Shown here piece by piece: positions 22,471-29,173 of a stretch of 32,769 bases of DNA. Below the pieces are notes generated by a model that did not search any database, was not told the origin of the DNA, and saw only the letters and a list, made by a program, of their open reading frames with translations. Position 1 is the first letter of the stretch. The number at the start of each line of letters is the position of its first letter. This stretch comes from JBMNNS01 sp050942625. Its GTDB lineage: Bacteria > Bacillota > Dethiobacteria > DTU022 > UBA8154. Location: contig JBMNNS010000007.1 of assembly GCA_050942625.1 (NCBI GenBank), positions 1 to 32,769 of the forward strand, written 5' to 3'. The translations under genes were made by a program, and so were the position numbers.

Positions 22471-23084
22471 TCCCAGATAATGAGGCCGGGCAAAAGAGCG
22501 TAATCTTCCGTTGGCAGGTAATTGGTGGCCGCAGCGTCATAAAGTATATTAGCTGAGGGCGGAAATTCTTGATCCCCTTCCCAAAGCACGTAAACGATCG
22601 GAACCCTGGGGAAGGGGTACAAAATTACGGAATGATCACCAAACGGGGAAGGTTGGCCACCCAGGGATAAAGCTATATTCCTAAATTTTTCTTGTTTATG
22701 TCCAAAGTATTTTAATAATGGTTTAATCGTTCTATTCTGATAGGGATTAATATAGATTTGGCCCCCAGGAAGTTCTTTAAATGTAATCCATTCTCCGGTT
22801 AAAGGTGTTCCATCAGCGGATGCCAAATAGTGCAAAAAAAGTATTTGCTGGTAAATCGATATCTTGTTGCCATCATTTTGGAGGGGCTTTGCTTCTCCGC
22901 TACTGTGGTTTACAATATACTTTCTGTTCAAATAGGGTAGTATATAGCTATCCTGTTCCCTGTTGTAGATAACTCCACTGTTAAGACAGACTAGTCGTGG
23001 ATCGGCTTGCGAAAGCTTTTGAACAGCTTTTTCTAAGGTTACACCCAGGTTAAATTTTTCCCTTTCATCATTCTTTATTTCCAT
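22452..23084 (-). CDS. DUF3786-domain protein, unknown function
   Basis: Soluble protein of 210 aa with no signal peptide or membrane helix. The C-terminal half carries the block I associate with DUF3786: LYPFPRVPIVYVLWEGDQEFPPSANILYDAAATNYLPTEDYALL (given as landmarks about residues 155-198). The middle has HYLASADGTPLTGEWITFKELPGG, also typical. The family is found mostly in anaerobes and has no established function. ATG 23084 has AGGGAG about 8 nt upstream. The gene is divergent from the DUF523 gene with 58 nt between the starts, so they share a control region. Its stop codon is inside a perfect hairpin. Confidence 0.75.
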   Translation of the reverse strand: MEIKNDEREKFNLGVTLEKAVQKLSQADPRLVCLNSGVIYNREQDSYILPYLNRKYIVNHSSGEAKPLQNDGNKISIYQQILFLHYLASADGTPLTGEWITFKELPGGQIYINPYQNRTIKPLLKYFGHKQEKFRNIALSLGGQPSPFGDHSVILYPFPRVPIVYVLWEGDQEFPPSANILYDAAATNYLPTEDYALLPGLIIWEMAALL

Positions 23085-23142
23085 AACATTATCTCCCTTC
23101 CGTTATACTGTTACTTTAAAAAATTTGAAATGAGGGCTACAA

Positions 23143-23607
23143 ATGTACCTGGTTAGTGCCTGCCTTTTGGGTATAAAGACAAGGTATGACGGTAAAGCAA
23201 AATTGCTTCCAGGGTCCCCTGTTTTACCGTTAAATATGCTTATACCTGTTTGCCCCGAACAGCTGGGGGGGCTTTCTACACCCCGTTTGCCTGCAGAAAT
23301 AATTGGCGGGGGGGGAAAAGAGGTGCTAACTGGAAAAGCCCGGGTAACTGACTGCAAAGGCAAGGATGTAACGGATTTTTATTTAAAAGGAGCCAGGGAA
23401 ACGCTTTATATTGCACTTCTTTATGGTATTAAGGGAGCTTTTCTAAAAGATGGCAGCCCCTCCTGTGGCTGCAGCTATATTTATGATGGTTCTTTTAGTG
23501 GAGAAAAAATTTCCGGTCTCGGCGTAACTGCAGCCTTGCTACAAGAGCATGGTTTTGCAATTTATAATGAAAAAGGCTTGCTTGAACCTGGAAAGCCCTG
23601 TAACTAA
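23143..23607 (+). CDS. DUF523 protein, TudS-like iron-sulfur desulfidase family
   Basis: 154-aa protein with the full DUF523 signature: VSACLLGIKTRYDG, PVCPEQLGGLSTPR, the Gly-rich loop, KARVTDCKGKDVT, LKDGSPSCGCSYIYDG and GLGVTAALL. Conserved cysteines Cys7, Cys37 and Cys108 are the three that hold a [4Fe-4S] cluster in TudS, a thiouracil desulfidase of this family; Cys71 and Cys110 are extra. Desulfuration of a thio-nucleobase is therefore possible, but members vary and the substrate here is unknown. ATG 23143 follows TGAGGG. It is divergent from the DUF3786 gene. A fold-back repeat follows. Confidence 0.85.
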   Translation: MYLVSACLLGIKTRYDGKAKLLPGSPVLPLNMLIPVCPEQLGGLSTPRLPAEIIGGGGKEVLTGKARVTDCKGKDVTDFYLKGARETLYIALLYGIKGAFLKDGSPSCGCSYIYDGSFSGEKISGLGVTAALLQEHGFAIYNEKGLLEPGKPCN

Positions 23608-23667
23608 ATTATGGTAACAACAAAAAACATTATAATAAACTATATTAATACTTACCTGTATCCTTGT

Positions 23668-23759
23668 ATTGCCTTTGGTTTGGGTGGACGATCCTGTCTA
23701 CCCTTTAAAATAACAATAATTCCCTGTGTAAGGTTGTAGACAGGGCTGTCTATCCCTAC
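23668..23759. repeat. Intergenic fold-back repeat (copy C)
   Basis: Starts with ATTGCCTTTGGT, then hairpin GGGTGGAC/GTCTACCC (23682-23703), then, in inverted orientation, a second hairpin TAGACA/TGTCTA (23737-23752). The two halves are imperfect inverted copies of each other (GGACGATCCTGTCTAC against GTAGACAGGGCTGTC). It lies between the convergent DUF523 and glycosyltransferase genes. Confidence 0.7.
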
Positions 23760-23773
23760 ACTAATTTTGTTCA

Positions 23774-24472
23774 TCAAATTTTCTTTAATATGTTCTGCGG
23801 CACTTTCCCCGGGTAGCGGCAGATCATTTTTTTATAATTAAATAAGGAATATAAACATTCCCGATACATTTGCAAACGATAAGCAAACCCTGCTCCAAAG
23901 CCAAGTTTTTCTTCTTTAGTAACATGGGTAATTCCATGCAACTCCGGATATAAAACGGTTTTCCCAGCAAGCTTGGCATATTTTGTTAATAGTATTTCGA
24001 CGCCGAAGCGGGACCAGCTAAGGTCTGGCAATATATTCACAAATTCCCTTTTTAAAGCCCGTTGACCATTAAGGATAGAAAAATAGTTCTGTGCTAAATT
24101 AACGCTTTTCTTATGTCCGGCACGAAAAACACCGATAGTCATGGAGGCTTCTTCTACCCTGGCCAGGGGGGTCAAGAGTGCTTCAAGATGCTCATGGCCC
24201 AAATTAACGAGATCTGCATCCAGGAAAAGAAAGGTTTCCGCATCATCTGCCTCATCGAGACCCGCCTGTAAAGCAGCGCCCTTGCCCCTGTTTTCTTTCC
24301 AGCTCAGTATTTTGACCGGGAACTGTGCGGCAACATGCGAAGTGTTGTCTTCAGAGCCGTCATCGATCACGATCGTCTCATCCACCAGTGGACTGGAAAG
24401 AATTATTTCTAACACGGCCCCTAAACGGGGTCCTTCATTGTAAGCTGGTACAAGCGCAACTGTTTTATGCAT
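23774..24472 (-). CDS. Family 2 glycosyltransferase
   Basis: Single-domain GT2 enzyme of the dolichyl-phosphate-mannose-synthase-like clade, lacking any membrane anchor. Motifs are ALVPAYNEGPRLG (nucleotide-sugar start), VIDDGSEDNTS, GKGAALQAGLDEA, and LDADLVNLG, the metal-binding DxD-type element (about residue 90). The C-terminal third (SRFGVEILLTKYAKLAGKTVLYPELHG) fits the clade. GTG 24484 is in frame, but ATG 24472 has TGAGGGTG just upstream, so I call 24472 (232 aa). The next gene upstream is the divergent SPOCS protein; a role in coat or envelope glycosylation is only a suggestion. Confidence 0.88.
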   Translation of the reverse strand: MHKTVALVPAYNEGPRLGAVLEIILSSPLVDETIVIDDGSEDNTSHVAAQFPVKILSWKENRGKGAALQAGLDEADDAETFLFLDADLVNLGHEHLEALLTPLARVEEASMTIGVFRAGHKKSVNLAQNYFSILNGQRALKREFVNILPDLSWSRFGVEILLTKYAKLAGKTVLYPELHGITHVTKEEKLGFGAGFAYRLQMYRECLYSLFNYKKMICRYPGKVPQNILKKI

Positions 24473-24660
24473 GAACACCCTCACTTAAATCATCATTCTT
24501 AAGTAATTTTCTACACTAAAAGGCTTTTTCCTTTTATAGCGGAAAAATAAAGACCTTCATTATAGGTTTTTGTTATTTTATTATTTTTCATTTTCTGTAA
24601 CACTACAAGAAATAAATGTATATATTATATTGATCCTAATTATAGAAAGGAGGTAAAACA

Positions 24661-26070
24661 ATGTCAAAAGGATTAATGGTTGAAAAAAAACTGCTCAGGG
24701 TTGAGCGTGTAATTGGAGAGGATACAGTCAGAAGAACTATTGAGGCCGATCTTGAGCTACCTTTTAAAGTGCAGAAGATATTTGATGTAATTGCCGATGT
24801 TATTGATGTAGAAGCGGAAGTAAATTCAGGAACCGTGGAAATCAGCGGCACAATTCATAAGCAACTTTTCGTGGTTGATAGGGGCGATCTGGTACATCAT
24901 ATCCCTGAAGATGTTCCCTTCCGGGTAATGGTTGATATTGAGGGTGCTAAACCCAGTATGAACGTTCATGTTGACATTAAGATCATCTCCATTGACACTG
25001 ACTTTACCAATTCTGATACTGTGCATCAATCTGTTATTTTGGAAATATTTGTGAAGGTGACCGAAGCACAACAAATTGAAGTTGTGGTAGATGTCAGTGA
25101 CAGGGACATTATTGTCAGCAAGGAACGTCTGAAAGTGGAAAGTGTTGTTGGAGAAGACACAGAAAGGTTTTCAATTTCCCCTACAGTGACCTTACCCATC
25201 ACCGCAAAAAAAGTTTTTCGTATTCAACCTTCTGTGCGTAATGTAACGACTGAAATACGAACGGATACGGTTATAGTACGTGGTACTATCCATAAGCAGA
25301 TTTTTATTGTTGACGAGGGTGAATTAGTTCGCCATGTATCTGAGGAAGTTCCTTTTACAAGGACGGTAGATATTCCGGGAGCCAGGTCGGGAATGCATGT
25401 CCATTCCAAGGTAAAAGTATTCTTGGAGGATTTTGAAATAGTACATCCTCCAAGCAAGGAATTGCGCCAAACTTTGATCATTGAGGCTTTTGTCAAGGTT
25501 ACAGAGACGATACAGATTGATGTGGTTGTTGATGTAGAAGGCCGGCATATTCTTGTTACCAAAAAACTTTTGAAGGTTGATAGCGTTGTTGTAGATGTGC
25601 TAAAGCAGGAAATGCTGAAAAACACTGTGAAACTGCCTGTTCAGGCAATAAAAATCTTTGAAATCATTGGGGATATCGTTGATCTTGAGGCAGAAGCTAT
25701 GCATGATCAGATCCTGGTTCGGGGAGTTTTGCATAAACAAATCTTTTTTGTTGACCCCGGAGACCTGGTACGTCATACAAGAGAAGACATTCCTTTCCGT
25801 TTTGTTAAGGACGCCCCCGGGGCCCGCCGCGGCATGAAGGTGCAGGTACGTGCTAAGATCATTGGTGATATTCGCCATAGGATCATTGACAGGCAAGGAA
25901 TGAAAATTGAACAAACTGCTGTAATTGAGATTTTTGCCAAGGTAACAAAGATGGTACAGTTAGAAGTTGTGGTAGATGTCGAAAGAAAATTGCCCATTGC
26001 AACCCCACCGCCAAAACCACCTAAGCAGGATAAACCAAATAGGCCGTCAAAACCAAAAAACCATCAATAA
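24661..26070 (+). CDS. Triple SPOCS (DUF3794) spore-coat-type protein
   Basis: 469 aa made of three successive SPOCS domains, about residues 5-145, 150-297 and 300-440. Each repeats the same pattern: KxLLKVExVxGED, a leaf of ITxxVxLPxxAxKIF, VRGxIHKQIFxVDxGDLVRH, E(D)xPFxxxVDIPGA, and ends with EIFVKVTxxxQIEVVVDV. The family is found in spore formers, including SipL, which tethers coat assembly in Clostridioides difficile. No signal peptide or LysM domain; the tail is Pro/Lys-rich (PPPKPPKQDKP). SD GAAAGGAGG is at 24646-24654. The next gene is a close paralogue. The 188-nt upstream gap has no sigma-A promoter I trust, compatible with sporulation-specific control, which I could not read out. 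Confidence 0.85.
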   Translation: MSKGLMVEKKLLRVERVIGEDTVRRTIEADLELPFKVQKIFDVIADVIDVEAEVNSGTVEISGTIHKQLFVVDRGDLVHHIPEDVPFRVMVDIEGAKPSMNVHVDIKIISIDTDFTNSDTVHQSVILEIFVKVTEAQQIEVVVDVSDRDIIVSKERLKVESVVGEDTERFSISPTVTLPITAKKVFRIQPSVRNVTTEIRTDTVIVRGTIHKQIFIVDEGELVRHVSEEVPFTRTVDIPGARSGMHVHSKVKVFLEDFEIVHPPSKELRQTLIIEAFVKVTETIQIDVVVDVEGRHILVTKKLLKVDSVVVDVLKQEMLKNTVKLPVQAIKIFEIIGDIVDLEAEAMHDQILVRGVLHKQIFFVDPGDLVRHTREDIPFRFVKDAPGARRGMKVQVRAKIIGDIRHRIIDRQGMKIEQTAVIEIFAKVTKMVQLEVVVDVERKLPIATPPPKPPKQDKPNRPSKPKNHQ

Positions 26071-26116
26071 AAAGAGAAAGGTAGAAAATTAGGCTGTTAA
26101 GTTTCTATTTTTGGAA

Positions 26117-26138
26117 GCCCCTGTAATATTACAGGGGC
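26117..26138. repeat. 22-nt perfect palindrome between the two SPOCS genes
   Basis: GCCCCTGTAAT followed by ATTACAGGGGC, an exact inverted repeat with no spacer, about 46 nt after the first SPOCS stop and 63 nt before the second start. An imperfect inverted repeat (CACTGTATAA / TTATAGTG) follows at 26141-26161. No T tract is adjacent, so it is either an operator or a weak or processing hairpin. Confidence 0.75.
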
Positions 26139-26200
26139 CCACTGTATAAATATTATAGTGATTCATTAAAAAGTAAATTAGAAAGGAGGGAACATAGAAA

Positions 26201-27901
26201 ATGTTGTCAGGACTTAAAATTGAAAGACGTTTGCTGAAAGTTGAACGTGTCATAGGCGAAACTACTGTGAGAGAATCTGTAGAAGCTGAGATAGTACTGC
26301 CCTTTAAAGTTGAAAAAATATTTGAAGTAATCGCAAATGTAACCGGTATAGAAACGGAAGTACGTGAAGGAGGAGTGCTGGTTACCGGAGTAATCGATAA
26401 GCAGCTTTTTGTTGTAGATAAGGGAGACCTCGTCCGCCATGTACCCGAAGAAGTTCCTTTCAGGGCTTTTATAGATGTTAAGAATGCTCTACCGGAAATG
26501 AATGCACTGGTAAAGGTTAGAATATTAACGGTAGACACGGAGCTTATCGGCCCGGATACCGTACGTCAAACCGTCATTTTAGAGATTTTTGTAAAGGTAA
26601 CTGTTACAGAACAGATTGAAGTGGTAGTCGATGTCAAAAACAAAGATATAAAGGTTAAAAAAGAACTGCTCAAAGTGGATCATGTTGTAGGTGAAGATAC
26701 ACTACGAGAGGCTATTACCCGAACGGTAACATTGCCTATTACGGCAAAAAAGATTTTTAGAATTTTGCCTACGGTACGTGATGTTACCGCAGAGGTGCGG
26801 GAAGATACTGTCATAGTGCGGGGTGTAATCCACAAGCAGATCTTCCTGGTTGACGAGGGGGATCTGGTTCGCCATGCCTCCGAGGATATTCCCTTTACCA
26901 AAACAGTAGATATCCCTGGTGCTAAAAATGGGCATGATGTTCAAGTTAATGTCAATGTCATTTTAGATGATTTTGAATTGATCGATCCCCCCAGCTCAAG
27001 GCTGCGTCAGACTGTAATCGTTGAGGCTTTTGTGAAAGTTACGGAGACGCTGCAGATCGAAGTTGTGGTAGATGTCATTGGAAAGGGAATTGAAGCCGTC
27101 AAGAAGCTCTTGAAGGTTGAGAGCGTGGTGGTAGATGTATTGCAGCGGGAAACGATCCGGGAAACGGTCAAGTTGCCTGTAGAGGCAATTAAGATCGTTG
27201 AAATTTTGGGTGAAGTTGTTAATCTGGAGGCGGAACCCAGGAAGGATCAGGTGTTGGTACGGGGTACGCTGCATAAGCAGATCTTCTTTGTGGATAAGAC
27301 CAACCTGGTGCGGCACACCAGGGAAGACATACCTTTCCGCATTGTAAAAAATGCACCGGGTACCCTTCCCGACATGAATGTTCTGGTAAGAGCCCGCATC
27401 ATAGGCGATATTATGCACCGCTTACTTGACGATCAAGGGAAGAAATTGGAACAGTCTGCCGTGATTGAAGTTTTTGTGAAAGTTACCCGCACGGTACAGC
27501 TTGAGGTAGTAGTAGATATTAAGGGAGCACGCCCCGGACCGCCGAAGCCACCAAGGCCACCGAAGCCGGAGGAGTTACCAAAACCGCCTGTTAAAAAATA
27601 TATAGTCCAAAAGGGCGATACAATGTTTTTAATTGCCCAGCGGTTTGGAGTGACCCTGGACGCTCTTATTGCTGCCAATCCTCAGATTAAGGATCCAAAC
27701 CTTATTTTCCCAGGGGATGTTATTAATATCCCCGGACCTGCTCCGCCTCCTGGGAAAGTGTATACTGTGCAATCTGGCGATACAATGTTTTTAATTGCCC
27801 AGCGGTTTGGAGTGACTCTGAAGGCTCTTATTGCTGCCAATCCTCAGATTAAGGATCCAAACCTCATCTTCCCCGGCGATAAAATCAATATACCTTCGTA
27901 A
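26201..27901 (+). CDS. Triple SPOCS protein with two C-terminal LysM domains (SipL/SafA-like)
   Basis: 566 aa. Residues about 5-440 hold three SPOCS domains colinear with those of the upstream paralogue, including the same third-domain features (VVDVLQRE, HKQIFFVDKTNLVRHTREDIPFR, IGDIMHRLL). A Pro/Lys linker (PGPPKPPRPPKPEELPKPP) leads to two LysM domains, about 467-512 and 521-566, each KYIVQKGDTMFLIAQRFGV-like with NPQIKDPNLIFPGD. LysM binds peptidoglycan or, in SipL, the coat protein SpoIVA. SPOCS plus LysM is the architecture of spore coat/cortex interface proteins, so I infer a coat scaffold role. SD AGAAAGGAGGG is at 26179-26189. It is followed by a terminator. Confidence 0.88.
   Translation: MLSGLKIERRLLKVERVIGETTVRESVEAEIVLPFKVEKIFEVIANVTGIETEVREGGVLVTGVIDKQLFVVDKGDLVRHVPEEVPFRAFIDVKNALPEMNALVKVRILTVDTELIGPDTVRQTVILEIFVKVTVTEQIEVVVDVKNKDIKVKKELLKVDHVVGEDTLREAITRTVTLPITAKKIFRILPTVRDVTAEVREDTVIVRGVIHKQIFLVDEGDLVRHASEDIPFTKTVDIPGAKNGHDVQVNVNVILDDFELIDPPSSRLRQTVIVEAFVKVTETLQIEVVVDVIGKGIEAVKKLLKVESVVVDVLQRETIRETVKLPVEAIKIVEILGEVVNLEAEPRKDQVLVRGTLHKQIFFVDKTNLVRHTREDIPFRIVKNAPGTLPDMNVLVRARIIGDIMHRLLDDQGKKLEQSAVIEVFVKVTRTVQLEVVVDIKGARPGPPKPPRPPKPEELPKPPVKKYIVQKGDTMFLIAQRFGVTLDALIAANPQIKDPNLIFPGDVINIPGPAPPPGKVYTVQSGDTMFLIAQRFGVTLKALIAANPQIKDPNLIFPGDKINIPS
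27614..27865 (+). repeat. Near-identical tandem LysM-coding repeat
   Basis: A 90-nt block at 27614-27703 recurs at 27776-27865 with only three mismatches, offset 162 nt (54 codons). The flanking parts of the LysM domains differ more. This indicates recent duplication or gene conversion inside the gene. Confidence 0.85.
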
Positions 27902-27915
27902 ATATCGTAAAGAAT

Positions 27916-27949
27916 AAAGATCCACAGGCAGTAAGCCGGTGGATCTTTT
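27916..27949 (+). terminator. Terminator of the SPOCS-LysM gene
   Basis: AAAGATCCAC (27916-27925) pairs perfectly with GTGGATCTTT (27939-27948) around a 13-nt loop, followed by a T-rich TTTTCCTATTT. It lies 15 nt after the stop codon. Confidence 0.8.
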
Positions 27950-28071
27950 CCTATTTATGGTAAGGCTTTTTAAAATGTTAAAATATCTTAATAATTTTTG
28001 GACAGGCATTCCTTCATTATCAGATTATGGAATAACGAAAGTATAAAAGCACCTGTTGGACGTAAGGCAAG

Positions 28072-28100
28072 TTGGCAAAAGAATGTTAACGTTTTATAAT
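28072..28100 (+). promoter_or_regulatory. Sigma-A-type promoter of the CAP-domain gene
   Basis: TTGGCA (28072-28077), a 17-nt spacer, then TATAAT (28095-28100), about 45 nt before ATG 28145. Confidence 0.7.
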
Positions 28101-28144
28101 AATAACAAAAGCTGTAAGCATTGTAAATTTAGAGGAGGTTTAAA

Positions 28145-28954
28145 ATGAAAAGAAGTTTTCGTTTAATTCTGGGATTGTTGTTGGTGTTCTCCCTCGTTTT
28201 TTTGCCCCTGTCGGGTCTGGCAGAGGCTGGAAATGCTGTTTGCTACAATTTAAAAACTGGTTTTACTTCCCTAAAACAAGAGACAAAATTACCTCTTGCT
28301 GAACAACTTTATGACCAAATTTACAGGCAGGTCAAGCAGCAGTTAGGCCCATGGTATCCAGCAGAGACAATAGAAAGAATAACAAACGAACTTGTGCAAG
28401 AATTATTACCCCGTTTGGAGAAATTATTTTCACCTGGCCATGCTCCAAAACCCAAGCCTCCGGTGCCTGGACCCGATCCGAAACCTGAGCCCAAACCGGA
28501 GCAGCCAAAACCAGATCCAGAACCCGGGCCGATACAGCCGCCAGAAGAGCCAGGTGCATCCTTTCAGCTAACCCAGGATGAGTCCTTAATGCTGCAATTG
28601 GTTAACCAGGAAAGAGCTAATAATGGGCTAAGCCCTCTTAAAGTACATCGTGAACTTACAGAGCTGGCCCGTTTGAAGGCCCAGGACATGATCAGGTATG
28701 GTTATTTTTCACATACCTCACCTACTTATGGTTCTCCCTTTGAAATGATGAAGGCGGCTGGTATAAGGTACAGTTATGCCGGCGAAAACCTGGCCGGTTC
28801 ACCAACAGTTAACAGGGCACATACCTCTCTGATGAACAGCCCCGGACACCGGGCCAACATCCTCAATCCGAATTATACGCATGTTGGGATTGGAATAGTC
28901 GATGGTGGCAATTATGGTAAAATGTTTGTACAAATGTTTATGAAACCGCTTTAA
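28145..28954 (+). CDS. Secreted CAP/SCP-domain protein (YkwD-like)
   Basis: 269 aa exported protein. Signal peptide is about residues 1-28 (basic start, hydrophobic core, cleavage after LAEA). A helical segment (about 40-95) is followed by a Pro/Lys/Glu linker (about 98-137, PKPKPPVPGPDPKPEPKPE), then a CAP domain (about 145-269) with LVNQERANNGLSPLKV, HRELTELARLKAQDM, YFSHTSPTYGSPFEMMKAAG, YAGENLAG and NSPGHRANILNPNYTHVGIGI. The conserved CAP-cavity residues (His of FSHTS, Glu of GENLA, His of GHRAN) are present. Such proteins are common in spore formers near coat and LysM genes; activity is not established. SD AGAGGAGG is at 28131-28138. It has its own promoter and terminator. Confidence 0.92.
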   Translation: MKRSFRLILGLLLVFSLVFLPLSGLAEAGNAVCYNLKTGFTSLKQETKLPLAEQLYDQIYRQVKQQLGPWYPAETIERITNELVQELLPRLEKLFSPGHAPKPKPPVPGPDPKPEPKPEQPKPDPEPGPIQPPEEPGASFQLTQDESLMLQLVNQERANNGLSPLKVHRELTELARLKAQDMIRYGYFSHTSPTYGSPFEMMKAAGIRYSYAGENLAGSPTVNRAHTSLMNSPGHRANILNPNYTHVGIGIVDGGNYGKMFVQMFMKPL

Positions 28955-28980
28955 AGCCAAACTTAAGCTTTTTTCAAAGA

Positions 28981-29031
28981 ATTGGGAGCGCTACCAGGCT
29001 TTTTGGGACTGGTAACCTCCCAATTTTTTTT
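28981..29031 (+). terminator. Strong terminator after the CAP gene
   Basis: ATTGGGAG (28981-28988) pairs with CTCCCAAT (29017-29024), and TACCAG (28992-28997) with CTGGTA (29009-29014), separated by a small internal loop; a T8 tract follows (29024-29031). Confidence 0.92.
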
Positions 29032-29082
29032 ATTGGGGGGTTACTGTGCTCTAGAAACTCGCTCCAAGTTTCCGGTTTTTTG

Positions 29083-29099
29083 CAACTTTTCAAAAGTTG
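29083..29099. promoter_or_regulatory. Palindromic operator candidate overlapping the guaB -35 box
   Basis: CAACTTTT-C-AAAAGTTG is a perfect 8-bp inverted repeat around one base. Its right end shares three bases with the -35 element TTGACA of the guaB promoter. Not a PurR box or purine riboswitch that I recognise. Confidence 0.5.
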
Positions 29100-29126
29100 A
29101 CATGTAACCTTTTTATCTGCTATGAT
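29097..29126 (+). promoter_or_regulatory. Promoter of guaB
   Basis: TTGACA (29097-29102), an 18-nt spacer, then TATGAT (29121-29126) with an extended -10 TGC in front. The predicted start is about 29133, 40 nt before the GTG start codon. Confidence 0.75.
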
Positions 29127-29173
29127 TGTTTAAATTGTATGCGGAATAAATTAAAGGCAAGGAGGTGGTTTTA

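Noticed and set aside
23668..23759. CRISPR-like repeat array
   Set aside because: There are only two inverted hairpins per locus, no regular repeat-spacer pattern, and no cas genes.
26089..26538. Minus-strand ORFs opposite the SPOCS genes (many of 70-150 codons)
   Set aside because: They mirror the strongly coding plus strand, have Ser/Thr-rich shadow composition and no SD.
29032..29173. Purine riboswitch or PurR box before guaB
   Set aside because: No conserved purine-aptamer loops or PurR-box motif are visible; only a palindrome and a promoter.
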